15,977 nucleotides of DNA from Methanobrevibacter sp. (GCA_017404125.1 JAFRCZ010000001.1:1-15977); one strand, 5' to 3'. Positions 6,995-15,225 are shown, numbered from the stretch's first letter. Program-made: numbers and translations. The notes: generated from the letters alone by a model not told the origin.

Positions 6995-7981
6995 ATGGAC
7001 TTTAATGACCCTGCATTAGAACATTTAGTAAATAAGATTACAACTGCATTACATGAAAACAATAGAGAGGAAGCTGCAAGATACATGGACATTATCATTG
7101 AAGAGTATCCTGAAGTTGCAAATATCCTAATGAACTCTATAGAATTCCAGACATTAATGGCGGAAAATGAAGAGATAGCTGAAAATGAATCCCATGCATT
7201 GGTTGATGAAGATATCATAAAGCCTGGAGGCAGCATGGAAATTGATGAGGAAAGAATCATAAATGATATGAATGCAATGCTGGACATTGAACCAACTACT
7301 GCTCAGGAATTCATTCAAAAGGGAACTGTCTTAACAATTACCGAACAATTCGAAGACGCTTTAGACTGCTTTGATAAGGCATTGGAATTAGACCCTAACA
7401 ATCTTTCAGCTTTAATTTCAAAAGGAAACACTTATGAGCTTATGGATAACTATGAGGAAGCTTCCAAAGTCTATGATCTTGTAATGGAAACTGAAGTAAG
7501 TGACATTTACGATTTAATGAGCAAAGGCTATGTCCTTGAAAATCACCAAAGATTTGATGATGCTTTAAAAACCTATAACAAAGCATTGAAATCTGATAAG
7601 AACAACTCCAATATTCTCTTTTTAAAAGGAAGCTGTTTAATCAAGCTTCAAAAAAACAAGGAAGCTATTGCAACATTGGATGAGTGCATTGAAAGATACA
7701 GCGACAATCCTTATGAAACCATTTTTGAATTAGAAAACGCTTATCACAACAAAGGTGTTGCATTGCATGCAATTGAAGAGGATGACGAAGCTCTTGAAGC
7801 ATTCTCTCTTGCACTTGGAATCAATCCAAACTATCACTACACCTATTATGAAATAGGAATTATCCAAGAGGACAGAGAGAAGTACGAAAGTGCATTAAAG
7901 AATTATGAAAAATTCTTGGAATTTGACAATACCGATAGCGAAGTTGTAGAAGCTAAGGAAAGAGTTGAAAAATTCATATAA
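6995..7981 (+). CDS. Tetratricopeptide-repeat protein
   Basis: This is a 328-residue protein dominated by TPRs. The N-terminal 100 residues are acidic and helical without clear repeats. Six TPR units of about 34 residues then follow, near 102-135, 136-169, 170-203, 204-237, 247-280 and 281-314. Typical phrases are FEDALDCFDKALELDPNN, FDDALKTYNKALKSDKNN and YESALKNYEKFLEFDNTD. A loop of about 10 extra residues separates units 4 and 5. No signal peptide or transmembrane segment is visible; it is probably a cytoplasmic protein-protein interaction module. Shine-Dalgarno GGGTGA at 6985-6990 sits 4 nt before the ATG. The next gene starts 23 nt after its stop, so the two probably share a transcript. 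Partners cannot be told from the sequence. Confidence 0.93.
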   Translation: MDFNDPALEHLVNKITTALHENNREEAARYMDIIIEEYPEVANILMNSIEFQTLMAENEEIAENESHALVDEDIIKPGGSMEIDEERIINDMNAMLDIEPTTAQEFIQKGTVLTITEQFEDALDCFDKALELDPNNLSALISKGNTYELMDNYEEASKVYDLVMETEVSDIYDLMSKGYVLENHQRFDDALKTYNKALKSDKNNSNILFLKGSCLIKLQKNKEAIATLDECIERYSDNPYETIFELENAYHNKGVALHAIEEDDEALEAFSLALGINPNYHYTYYEIGIIQEDREKYESALKNYEKFLEFDNTDSEVVEAKERVEKFI

Positions 7982-8004
7982 AATTATTATAATCACGTGG
8001 TAAA

Positions 8005-8661
8005 ATGAGTTTTTTAAAAAATAAGCCAAGTCAGATGGAATTATATCCAATCATAACTGGAATATTCTGCGGATGCCTTATCGTATCAAACATTCTCGCA
8101 TCCAAAACATTTTCATTTTATGACTTTATTTTGCCATGTGGTGTTGTAATCTTTCCAATAGTATATATTGTAGGGGATGTGCTTACAGAAATCTATGGAT
8201 TCAAGCTTGCAAAAAGAGCTATTTATCTTGGTTTTGTAATGAGTTTGATAGCTGTAATTGCATATCAAATAGCTATGTTCTTGCCTGGAACTGATGCTGC
8301 CACTTCAAATGCATTCAATATCATTTTAGGAAGCACTCCTAGAATATTAATAGCTAGTTTCATTTCATATCTTGTAGGATCCTATGTAAATGCTTACTTT
8401 ATGAAAGTCCTAAAGGAAAGATACACAGACTACCTCTTTGCTAGATGTTCAATAAGCACATTGTTTGGTGAAGGGTTGGATGCAATACTATTTATCACAA
8501 TTGCATTTGCCGGAACAATGCCAAATGAGGTTTTGATTACAATGATAATCTGTCAAGGAGCATTCAAGATACTTTATGAAATCATAGTTTATCCATTAAC
8601 CAGAACTGTAATAAATTGGATAAAATCACTTGATGATACACCATTTGCTAAAATAAGTTAA
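8005..8661 (+). CDS. YhhQ/VUT-family membrane transporter, probable queuosine/archaeosine precursor uptake
   Basis: This integral membrane protein of 218 residues matches the YhhQ (vitamin uptake transporter, VUT) family. About six hydrophobic segments are visible, near 13-33, 40-60, 72-94, 112-133, 158-172 and 175-197. The family signature GDVLTEIYGFKLAKR (57-71) follows segment 2, and STLFGEGLDA (151-160) is the second conserved stretch. Bacterial YhhQ members import queuosine precursors; in an archaeon the likely use is preQ0-type bases for archaeosine in tRNA. That substrate is inferred. The Shine-Dalgarno is weak (GTGGT), which suits translation linked to the TPR gene 23 nt upstream. The gene converges on argS. 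Confidence 0.85.
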   Translation: MSFLKNKPSQMELYPIITGIFCGCLIVSNILASKTFSFYDFILPCGVVIFPIVYIVGDVLTEIYGFKLAKRAIYLGFVMSLIAVIAYQIAMFLPGTDAATSNAFNIILGSTPRILIASFISYLVGSYVNAYFMKVLKERYTDYLFARCSISTLFGEGLDAILFITIAFAGTMPNEVLITMIICQGAFKILYEIIVYPLTRTVINWIKSLDDTPFAKIS

Positions 8662-8742
8662 AATAAGCCAACATCATCATAAAAAAATAATTAAAATAAG
8701 ATAAAAGATCAAATCTATTTTTAAAAAATAATAAAAAAAGAA

Positions 8743-8771
8743 ACTAGTTTGAGTGAATACTCCCAACTAGT
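8743..8771 (-). terminator. Hairpin plus T-run, distal end of the argS 3' region
   Basis: ACTAGTT (8743-8749) pairs with AACTAGT (8765-8771), and GAGT (8751-8754) with ACTC (8759-8762), around a 4-nt loop. On the minus strand this is followed by TTCTTTTTTTATTATTTTTT. The GAGT-N4-ACTC-C-CAACTA layout is shared with the element after ilvN at 702-728. It probably ends the argS transcript, and as the hairpin is symmetric it may also help stop transcripts from the convergent transporter gene. Confidence 0.6.
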
Positions 8772-8786
8772 GAAAAGAATTTTGAT

Positions 8787-8809
8787 CAAACTTTTATCAC
8801 AAAAGTTTG
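8787..8809 (-). terminator. Second hairpin in the argS 3' region
   Basis: CAAACTTTT (8787-8795) and AAAAGTTTG (8801-8809) form a perfect 9-bp stem with a 5-nt loop. It lies between the argS-proximal GC-rich hairpin and the distal hairpin with the T-run. A further AAAAGTTTT (8812-8820) could compete for the same arm. It is probably part of a compound 3' end; a role in mRNA stability is also possible. Confidence 0.45.
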
Positions 8810-8823
8810 GAAAAAGTTTTGGT

Positions 8824-8858
8824 CCAGGTTTTGCGCTCCGAAGGAGCGGAAAAGCTGG
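8824..8858 (-). terminator. GC-rich long hairpin immediately after argS
   Basis: A nearly perfect 35-nt hairpin begins one base after the argS stop. CCAG/CTGG, TTTT/AAAA and CGCTCC/GGAGCG (14 bp) are separated by two symmetric single mismatches, which are C-C on the argS transcript. The loop is TTC on that strand. It is unusually G+C-rich for intergenic DNA here. It is followed by CAAAACC rather than a T-run, so it may protect the 3' end or be part of a dispersed repeat rather than act as a simple terminator. Confidence 0.55.
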
Positions 8859-8859
8859 G

Positions 8860-10581
8860 TTACATCATCTCAGGAGCACTTACTCCTAAAATGTCCAATG
8901 CATTTCTTAAGGTGATTCTAGATTTTTCAACTAAAATCAATCTTGCATTCTCTACATCAGATCCAATAACCTGTTCTGATTTGTAGAATCTGTTGAATGC
9001 ACCAGCTAAATCTTGACAGTATTGAGCAATTGGATGCACTCTTTTTATATTAGCTGAATCTTCAATCAAGCTTGGGAACTTGGCAATCAATTTTACCAGT
9101 TCTTTTTCGTTCTCATCTAAAGACCAGTTTTCTTCAGCTTGAATGTTTGCAAGATCAATGCCGTTTTCATCTTGAGCTTTCTTAAGCAATTTGCAAGCTC
9201 TTGCATGAGCGTATTGAATGGAAGCGCAACCTCTCTCAAAGCTTAAGGCTTCATCCCATTTGAAAGTGATGTGCTTTTCAGGGGATAATCTTGCAATGTA
9301 ATATCTGATTGCACCGATACCGATTTCCTCTGCAATCTCGTCAATGGTTGCTTCATCAAGCTCTGGTCTTCTGGAGGTGATTTCCTCTTTAGCTCTTTTT
9401 ACAGCCTCATCCATCAATTCATCTACAGAGATGAATACTCCTCTTCTGGTAGACATGGATCCTTCAGGCAAGGTAATGAATTCATAGAAGATTACTTCCA
9501 TCTTGTCACTATTAGGTTCAAGTTCCTCAAGGATTTCAAGAGCATATTGTACCTGTTTTGCAGCTAACTTATGGTCAGAACCAAAAATATCCAATACCTT
9601 ATCGCATTTTCTGCATTTGTAAATGTGATATGCAATGTCTCTTGTGGAGTAAAGTGAAGTGCCATCTGCTCTTCTCAAGACAAGATGCTTGTCAATTCCA
9701 TACTCAGTCAAGTCAAGATATAAAACATCTTCTTTTCTTGCATAACCAATGTCATATAATTCCTGAGTAAGATTATCAACTATGCCAGTTCTTACAAATT
9801 GTCCTTCCCAAACAAATGCATCATGCTTTACATTCATTCTTTTCAAGGTTTCCCTTACCCCTTCAAGACAGCTGTTTACTGCATATTCGAATTTCTCATC
9901 AAGTTCAGATGGTCCACCTTCATATTTTCTGATGGTTGCATCTACACCTTCACCTAATGACTCATCCTCTTTTAACATTTGGTTGACTTTAAAGTATAAC
10001 TCTCCAACCTTATGGTCGATTTTCTCAGATGGCTGATCTTCAAGTTTCAAGCCAAGCTCTTCCATACCGAAAACAATCATAGCCAATTGTCTTCCCATAT
10101 CGTTTACATAGTATTGAGTGTCTACTTCTCTACCTGCTTTTGTTAAAAGTCTTCTTAATGAATCTCCGAGTACAGAGTTTCTGATGTGGCCAATATGCAA
10201 TGGGCCGTTAGGGTTAGCTGAAGTGTGTTCCAATATGATTTTTTCATCAACTTTTGGAAGTGCACCATAATCCTCATCTACAGAATCTAACAATTGCTTT
10301 GCAAAGATGTCATGATTGATGAAGAAGTTTACATAAGGTCCTGTCGCTTCAACTTTTGCAAATATTTCAGGAAGTTCAATCTTTTCAACAACTTCAGGAG
10401 CAATTAAATTTGGAGCCTTTCTTAAATGCTTAGCCAATTGGAATGAAACAGTGCTTGCCAAGTCACCTAATTCAGGATTAGGCGGAAACTCCAATTTAAT
10501 TTCATCATCAAAATCGCAGTCGAATTGATCAACTGCTTTTTTTAAAGCTTCTTGAGCTTCTGCTTTTATTTTAAAGTACAT
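8860..10581 (-). CDS. argS: Arginyl-tRNA synthetase
   Basis: This class I aminoacyl-tRNA synthetase attaches arginine to tRNA-Arg. The 573-residue length is normal. Domains in order: N-terminal additional domain (about 1-110); Rossmann catalytic core with SANPNGPLHIGHIRN, in which HIGH occupies 129-132; DTQYYVNDMGRQ (154-165); YSTRDIAYH (311-319); DIFGSDHKL (331-339); and SMSTRRG at 375-381 in place of KMSKS, as usual for ArgRS. The C-terminal helical (DALR-type) anticodon-binding domain occupies about 460-573. The ATG has a GGTG Shine-Dalgarno 5 nt upstream. The gene converges on the transporter gene, with three hairpins between them. The 173-bp region upstream, after the signal peptidase stop, holds its AT-rich promoter and nothing else I can support. 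Confidence 0.98.
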   Translation of the reverse strand: MYFKIKAEAQEALKKAVDQFDCDFDDEIKLEFPPNPELGDLASTVSFQLAKHLRKAPNLIAPEVVEKIELPEIFAKVEATGPYVNFFINHDIFAKQLLDSVDEDYGALPKVDEKIILEHTSANPNGPLHIGHIRNSVLGDSLRRLLTKAGREVDTQYYVNDMGRQLAMIVFGMEELGLKLEDQPSEKIDHKVGELYFKVNQMLKEDESLGEGVDATIRKYEGGPSELDEKFEYAVNSCLEGVRETLKRMNVKHDAFVWEGQFVRTGIVDNLTQELYDIGYARKEDVLYLDLTEYGIDKHLVLRRADGTSLYSTRDIAYHIYKCRKCDKVLDIFGSDHKLAAKQVQYALEILEELEPNSDKMEVIFYEFITLPEGSMSTRRGVFISVDELMDEAVKRAKEEITSRRPELDEATIDEIAEEIGIGAIRYYIARLSPEKHITFKWDEALSFERGCASIQYAHARACKLLKKAQDENGIDLANIQAEENWSLDENEKELVKLIAKFPSLIEDSANIKRVHPIAQYCQDLAGAFNRFYKSEQVIGSDVENARLILVEKSRITLRNALDILGVSAPEMM

Positions 10582-10754
10582 ATAAACACCGAATAAATAT
10601 AAATTTCAATAGCTTTACCCATTAGACATTAAAGCTATTTTCTATAAAAAAATTATTATTAAAATAATGAAAATAACGATTAATTAAAATTGATTAAGTG
10701 TGCAAAAATATTATTTTAAATGATTATTGAATCAATATAATTAATCATGGAATA

Positions 10755-11180
10755 TTAAAGTCCTCTTATCCATATGGAGATATATCCTATTTTAGGAATA
10801 ATTAATGGTTGACCATTAAAAGTTAAAACCCTTGGAGTAATCTGACTTTCTGTAACCCAATAAGGATCGGCAACTTTATTGTTATCTCCCTTAATCTCAT
10901 AGACAGTAGTGCCATTGATTTGGCCTTTTGCAATCACTCTATGAATGACAGGCCCCTCATGCCAAGCTGCATTGTAAACAACAATATTTCCTTCTTTAAC
11001 ATCACTTGCATTAAACTCATGAATGCCTAATAAGTCAGCTTTTTCAAGCACTACAATATCCCCTCTATACATTACAGGTTCCATACTGCCGGAAACAACT
11101 ACATTCAAGTGCTGTGCAGCAATAAGAACAATGATGACAAGGACAATATAAACTGCTATTTCTTTTAAATCTATATCCAA
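10755..11180 (-). CDS. Archaeal signal peptidase I
   Basis: This membrane-bound protease removes Sec signal peptides outside the cytoplasmic membrane. The 141-residue product has one N-terminal transmembrane helix (about 8-27, IAVYIVLVIIVLIAAQ). The catalytic SGSMEP follows (S32), then GDIVV, then PVIHRV with H80, which replaces the bacterial lysine in the archaeal/ER (Sec11/SipW-like) type. The conserved KGDNN (D99) and D105 come next, and a second hydrophobic stretch, PKIGYISIWI, lies at the C-terminus. The start appears to be TTG at 11180: an in-frame TAA lies 5 codons upstream, no ATG or GTG lies between them, and AAGGTG sits 5 nt before the TTG. It is probably monocistronic, between ilvD and argS. 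Confidence 0.93.
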   Translation of the reverse strand: MDIDLKEIAVYIVLVIIVLIAAQHLNVVVSGSMEPVMYRGDIVVLEKADLLGIHEFNASDVKEGNIVVYNAAWHEGPVIHRVIAKGQINGTTVYEIKGDNNKVADPYWVTESQITPRVLTFNGQPLIIPKIGYISIWIRGL

Positions 11181-11324
11181 AATAACACCTTTTTATATTT
11201 TTATAAATTAAATAGTAAGAATTATAAAATTTAAAATTTCTAGTACTATATAATATAAATAATATCTTCTATAAAATATTTAAATTTAATTAAAAATAGT
11301 ATTAAAAAAGTGGAAAAATGAAAA

Positions 11325-11361
11325 TGAAAAAAATAATAAAAAATAGTTAAAAAGGAACTAT
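11325..11361 (-). terminator. Hairpin plus T-run at the ilvD 3' end
   Basis: AACTAT (11356-11361, overlapping the ilvD stop codon) pairs with ATAGTT (11343-11348) across a 7-nt loop. On the transcript this is followed by TTTTATTATTTTTTTC-like sequence. The stem is weak, but its position next to the T-run is right for a 3' end. The 11181-11324 stretch contains the AT-rich promoter of the signal peptidase gene. Confidence 0.4.
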
Positions 11362-13013
11362 CTTAAAATAGCTCCTTCATCTGCAGAGGATACAGAACGC
11401 CTGTAGATGTTTAACCATCCTTTGACTTTCTTCTCAGGAAGGTCTGCATTTGCAATTCTTTCCTTGATTTCCTCATCAGACAATTCTACATTCAATCTTC
11501 CGTTGGTGATGTCGATTTCGATTATATCTCCATCTTTGAGTGCTGCTATTGGTCCGCCGCTCATGGCTTCAGGGGATACATGACCTATGCAAGGACCTCT
11601 TGTACCACCAGAGAAACGACCATCTGTAATGAGTCCCACATTCTTGATGCCCATTCCCATAATAGCTGAAGTTGGGTTTAGCATTTCTCTCATTCCAGGA
11701 CCTCCTCTTGGCCCTTCACATCTGATTACAAGAATGTCCCCCTCCTTAAGTTCATGATTGAAAATAGCTTCAACAGCATCTTCTTCACTATTATAAACTT
11801 TAGCCGGTCCTTTAAGCTGCATCAAGTCTTCGGGAACTGCTGCAGACTTTACAATGGATCCGTTTGGAGCAAGATTACCTTTAAGTACGGTGAGGCCTCC
11901 TGCTTCATGGATAGGATCATCAAGTGAATGGATTACTCCATTTCCAGTGACTTTTGCATCCTTTAAGTTTTCTTCCAATGTTTTTCCAGTACATGTCATT
12001 ACACTTGTGTCTAACTTGGATTCAATAGTTTTTAAAACTGCAGGAATACCACCATCATTGTGCAAATCTGCCATGGTGTCTTGACCTGCAGGTGATAAAA
12101 GTGCAATGTGAGCTACCTTATCGCTAATTTCATCAAATAGTTCCAAGTTTGCATGAACTCCATGCTCTTCAAGTTCATATGCAATAGCTGGAATGTGCAA
12201 TGCTGTGTTACTTGATCCTCCAAGAGCCATATCCATTGCAATGGCATTTTCAAAAGCTGCTTGAGTCATGATTTGAGATGGCTTTAAGTCTTCTTTAATC
12301 ATTTCCACAATTCTTTTACCACTGGCAATAGCTAAATCTTTTTTCTCTTGAGACAAAGCAAGAGCGGTAGCACAAGTAGGTAAACTCATACCAAGGGTTT
12401 CTGTAATGCATGCCATTGTGTTTGCAGTGAATAAACCGGAACAGCTTCCAGCTCCGGGACATGCACAGCATTCGAGTTCATATAATTCCTCTTCAGTGAT
12501 TTTTCCAGAGGACAACTCTCCTACTGCCTCAAATACAGTAATTAAATCAGCGTTTTTATCTTTAAATTTCCCTGGCTCCATTGGTCCGCCGGTTACAAAG
12601 ATGGACGGAACATCCAATCTTGCAGCTGCCATCAACATTCCAGGAACAACCTTGTCACAGCTTGGAATGAGTACAAGACCATCAAAGCAATGGCCCATAG
12701 TCATGCTCTCAACAGTGCTCACTACAATTTCACGTGAAGCAAGAGAGTATTTCATACCATCGTGGTTCATTGCTATTCCATCACAGATAGCCATTGTATC
12801 AAATTCAAATGGAATTCCTCCAGCTTCCCTGATACCTTGCTTTACATATTCCACCAATTCCCTGAGGTGAATATGGCCAGGTACAATATCTGTGTAACTG
12901 TTTGCAATTCCTACAAATGGCTTTTTAAAATCTTCATCATCTAATCCGCAAGCACGAAGCAATGATCTGTGAGGAGCCCTTTGCACTCCTTCCTTAATGT
13001 TGTCACTATTCAT
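11358..13013 (-). CDS. ilvD: Dihydroxy-acid dehydratase
   Basis: IlvD dehydrates the dihydroxy acids made by IlvC to the 2-keto acids, the third common step of valine and isoleucine synthesis. From the chosen ATG it has 551 residues, normal for the IlvD/Edd family. Seen: the N-terminal [25 protein letters not shown] (44-51); CDG (78-80); the Fe-S cysteines in SCDK (C119) and CPGAGSC (C190); [22 protein letters not shown]; and SSADEGA near the end. Like E. coli IlvD it has glycine in VPGHxHL, where [2Fe-2S] members carry an additional cysteine, which suggests an oxygen-labile [4Fe-4S] type (inference). I chose ATG 13013 over ATG 13022, because GGATGAT over the latter looks like the Shine-Dalgarno and MNSDNIK is the typical N-terminus. 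The gene is separate from the ilvBNC block. Confidence 0.97.
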   Translation of the reverse strand: MNSDNIKEGVQRAPHRSLLRACGLDDEDFKKPFVGIANSYTDIVPGHIHLRELVEYVKQGIREAGGIPFEFDTMAICDGIAMNHDGMKYSLASREIVVSTVESMTMGHCFDGLVLIPSCDKVVPGMLMAAARLDVPSIFVTGGPMEPGKFKDKNADLITVFEAVGELSSGKITEEELYELECCACPGAGSCSGLFTANTMACITETLGMSLPTCATALALSQEKKDLAIASGKRIVEMIKEDLKPSQIMTQAAFENAIAMDMALGGSSNTALHIPAIAYELEEHGVHANLELFDEISDKVAHIALLSPAGQDTMADLHNDGGIPAVLKTIESKLDTSVMTCTGKTLEENLKDAKVTGNGVIHSLDDPIHEAGGLTVLKGNLAPNGSIVKSAAVPEDLMQLKGPAKVYNSEEDAVEAIFNHELKEGDILVIRCEGPRGGPGMREMLNPTSAIMGMGIKNVGLITDGRFSGGTRGPCIGHVSPEAMSGGPIAALKDGDIIEIDITNGRLNVELSDEEIKERIANADLPEKKVKGWLNIYRRSVSSADEGAILR

Positions 13014-13081
13014 AATAATCATCCAATAAATTATAAGTTAACTTTGTAATCATGATTAAAATCAAGAATTGAAAAATGATT

Positions 13082-13102
13082 TTACTAATTATTTATTAGT
13101 AA
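13082..13102. promoter_or_regulatory. Candidate operator upstream of ilvD
   Basis: TTACTAAT (13082-13089) and ATTAGTAA (13095-13102) form a perfect 8-bp inverted repeat around 5 nt. It lies about 70-90 nt upstream of the ilvD ATG and just downstream (minus strand) of a weak TATA-like stretch, TTTAATAAAC, around 13107-13117. The half-site matches that of the repeats before ilvC at 519-549. Joint control of branched-chain amino acid genes is inferred. Confidence 0.4.
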
Positions 13103-13139
13103 TTTATGTTTATTAAATTTAATTTATTAAATAGCTAAA

Positions 13140-13209
13140 AATATTAAAAAACAAGAAAAATAGTTTAAAAATAAAAATAAAAATTTAAAAATAGAAAATA
13201 ATAAAAAAA
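13140..13209 (-). terminator. T-rich 3' end of the cupin gene
   Basis: Read on the minus strand, the cupin stop is followed by repeated T-runs (CTAATTTTTTTATTATTTTC and further T5 runs) with no strong hairpin. This is a typical archaeal termination region. It also separates the cupin transcript from the ilvD promoter. Confidence 0.45.
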
Positions 13210-13533
13210 TTAGTTTGATTTTATCATTGTTAAAATCATTTTATAAGGTCCATTCACTGCTTGCAAAGCATGTGGAACATTTGCAGGCATGATAATCATT
13301 TCGCCTTTTTTTACTGTGTGTGGCTCTCCTGCAAGGGTGATTTCAGCTTCACCATCAATTATCTGAACCATTGCATCAAAAGGAGCGCTATGTTCACTTA
13401 AGCCTTGACCTTTGTCAAATGCAAATAAGGTTACAGTACCGAGTTCCTTTTTGATTACTTCCATGCTTACAACGGAATCGTCCTGATATTGAATCAATTC
13501 CTCTACATTAATTGCTTTTCCTTTTAAATCCAT
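13210..13533 (-). CDS. Small single-domain cupin protein
   Basis: A 107-residue single cupin barrel. Cupin motif 1 is degenerate: LSEHSAPFDAMVQIIDGEAEI (about 46-66) has H48 and D53 in place of the full HxH...E set. Motif 2 is KKGEMIIMPANVPHALQA (75-92), with H88 and the usual PxxxPH. A metal site is therefore possible but incomplete. The N-terminal segment (about 1-45) continues the beta-barrel, and there is no extra domain. Family members range from enzymes to small ligand sensors, and the function here is unknown. The Shine-Dalgarno AAGGAG is well placed. It lies 105 nt downstream of hcp on the same strand, with a hairpin between them, so linkage to hcp is possible but not shown. Confidence 0.9.
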   Translation of the reverse strand: MDLKGKAINVEELIQYQDDSVVSMEVIKKELGTVTLFAFDKGQGLSEHSAPFDAMVQIIDGEAEITLAGEPHTVKKGEMIIMPANVPHALQAVNGPYKMILTMIKSN

Positions 13534-13624
13534 AGTAATTTCTCCTTCTGAGTTTGTTTTTCTAATCGTTGATTAATATTAAATTTAACTTAAGATTACT
13601 TAATAATTTCTAAAAAAGAAAATG

Positions 13625-13650
13625 ATTTTAGGATATGATTATCCTAAAAT
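13625..13650 (-). terminator. Hairpin at the hcp 3' end, overlapping its stop codon
   Basis: ATTTTAGGATA (13625-13635) and TATCCTAAAAT (13640-13650) are perfect 11-bp complements with a 4-nt loop that contains part of the TAA stop (13639-13641). On the transcript the stem is followed by CATTTTCTTTTTT. The last hcp codons (ILG) therefore form one arm. It resembles a compact intrinsic terminator. Confidence 0.6.
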
Positions 13651-14937
13651 TTTCTTAATGTCTTCTTTTGGAGTTGAAACTGGAGTCAAGTTGTAGTTTC
13701 CAACCAATACGTTTAGGATGTCCTCATTAGCCCATGCAGGAAGGACAGGTCCAATGAACATATCTGTTTTTCCAAGGTACAATAAGGTCCAGAGAATTGC
13801 AGCTGCCTTTTGCTCCATCCAGCTTAATACGATGGTAAGAGGCAATTCGTTCAATTCCATTTCAAATAGATCACATAAGGCGACTGCAAGTTCAATAGCT
13901 ACGATAGCATCGTTACATTGACCTAAGTCCAATAGTCTTGGAATTCCTTCAATGTCTCCCAAGTCAAGGTCATTGAATCTGAATTTGTTACATGCAAGGG
14001 TCAAGACTATACAGTCTTCAGGCAATTCCTGCACAAACTCACGATAGTAGTTCATTCTTGGGTTTGGAGTGTCACAGCCAGCTACCAAGAAGAATCTTCT
14101 GATTTTTCCAGCTAACACTAACTCTTTGATTTGAGGTGCTAAGGAAAGGATAGTGCTTAAGCCGAAACCAGTAGTAATGGTAGTGAGTTCTTCAGCTTCA
14201 GGACCTCCTAATTCGATTGCCTTATCGATTAAAGGCTTGAAGTCATAATCTTCAATGACAGTAGCGCCAGGAACCTTTACAATGTCCATAGTGAACAATC
14301 TGTCAGCATATTCATCCTTAGGAATCAATACACAGTTGGTGGTTCCTAAGATAGCAGCATTGTATTCTGAAAAGATTTTCTTTTGATCAATCCATGCTCC
14401 ACCGATTTGGCCCGCTAATGATTCGTATTTTGCAAGTTCAGGGTATCCATGTGCAGGCAACATTTCACTGTGGGTGTAGACCTTTACATCTGTTCCTTCA
14501 GTTTGCTTCAACAATTCTTCCAATGCCAATAGGTCGTGACCGGTTACAATGATTGCAGGGCCACCTTGAGCGCCTACCTTTACTTCAGCAGGTACAGGTT
14601 CACCGAACCTTTCAATGTGAGCTTCCTTTAGCATTTTCATTACTTTGAAGTTAGCTTCACCAGCATCGAGACCTAATTGGATGAGGTCACCTGCATCGAA
14701 GTTTACATTGGTTAAGGTTGAGTATAGACCTTTGGTCAAGAATTCATCCACTTCAGCGTCCTTTGCGCCTAATTCATTTGCATGGTAATTGTATGCAGAA
14801 ATACCTTTCATTGCAAAGATCAAATTGTCTTGAAGTCTTGCAACAAGAGCATCCTTGCCACAGACACCTTTTGCAGTACAAGCACTGCCTCTAGCAGTTT
14901 GGGAACATTGATAACAAAACATGTTGAAATCGCTCAT
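13639..14937 (-). CDS. hcp: Hybrid-cluster protein (hydroxylamine reductase / NO-stress enzyme)
   Basis: Hcp (prismane protein) reduces hydroxylamine in vitro and acts in nitric-oxide or peroxide stress in anaerobes. The 432-residue length matches the short archaeal class. The N-terminal [4Fe-4S] ligands are C8, C11, C20 and C26 ([19 protein letters not shown]). All hybrid-cluster ligands are present by motif: H134 ([13 protein letters not shown]), E158 ([11 protein letters not shown]), C202 (TTNCV), C288 (VAGCD), C316 (LACNKFRF), C341 (LGQCND) and E375 (WMEQKA). I chose ATG 14937 ([11 protein letters not shown]), about 11 nt after GAGG; a GTG at 14946 is possible but lies only 2 nt from that Shine-Dalgarno. 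The gene diverges from the TrmB-family regulator, which could control it. The enzyme is likely cytoplasmic. Confidence 0.97.
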   Translation of the reverse strand: MSDFNMFCYQCSQTARGSACTAKGVCGKDALVARLQDNLIFAMKGISAYNYHANELGAKDAEVDEFLTKGLYSTLTNVNFDAGDLIQLGLDAGEANFKVMKMLKEAHIERFGEPVPAEVKVGAQGGPAIIVTGHDLLALEELLKQTEGTDVKVYTHSEMLPAHGYPELAKYESLAGQIGGAWIDQKKIFSEYNAAILGTTNCVLIPKDEYADRLFTMDIVKVPGATVIEDYDFKPLIDKAIELGGPEAEELTTITTGFGLSTILSLAPQIKELVLAGKIRRFFLVAGCDTPNPRMNYYREFVQELPEDCIVLTLACNKFRFNDLDLGDIEGIPRLLDLGQCNDAIVAIELAVALCDLFEMELNELPLTIVLSWMEQKAAAILWTLLYLGKTDMFIGPVLPAWANEDILNVLVGNYNLTPVSTPKEDIKKILG

Positions 14938-15041
14938 AATATACACATCCTCTCTTAATCTATATGAATTTTACATCTATATTCTAAGTTTTTTAGTTCT
15001 TCTTTTAAGAAAAGAAAATAGAAATTTCAATTGCAACATAG

Positions 15042-15052
15042 TTTTATAAAAA
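15042..15052 (-). promoter_or_regulatory. Probable TATA box of hcp
   Basis: On the minus strand this reads TTTTTATAAAA. It would start transcription near 15020 and give a leader of about 80 nt. It is the best TATA match on that strand in the 14938-15309 divergent region. That region otherwise holds the trmB promoter, two adjacent inverted repeats (15168-15222) and no visible coding sequence. Confidence 0.45.
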
Positions 15053-15167
15053 TCAATAAATAGGCCTAAATAAGAATTTTAATAATGCAAGCTCATTAAT
15101 GAATTAATTTGCCTGCACCACATGAAGAATTTTTTTCTATTTTTATTCTTATGTAATTAAAGGTATT

Positions 15168-15222
15168 CTTTATGCTACTTATAAAGATTTTGTAACTAGT
15201 ATAGGGTAAAAAGTAACAAAAT
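15168..15222. promoter_or_regulatory. Back-to-back inverted repeats upstream of trmB: candidate operator
   Basis: CTTTAT-N7-ATAAAG (15168-15186) directly adjoins ATTTTGTAAC-N16-GTAACAAAAT (15187-15222), in which 9 of 10 positions pair. The second repeat ends just before the TATA box of the downstream regulator, over the BRE position. This arrangement suits autoregulation, or control of the divergent hcp promoter. The role is inferred from symmetry and position. Confidence 0.45.
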
Positions 15223-15225
15223 ATA

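Noticed and set aside
12406..12870. Open frame of 154 codons on the plus strand within ilvD
   Set aside because: It is antisense to well-conserved IlvD motifs, has no plausible ribosome binding site, and its product resembles no family I know.
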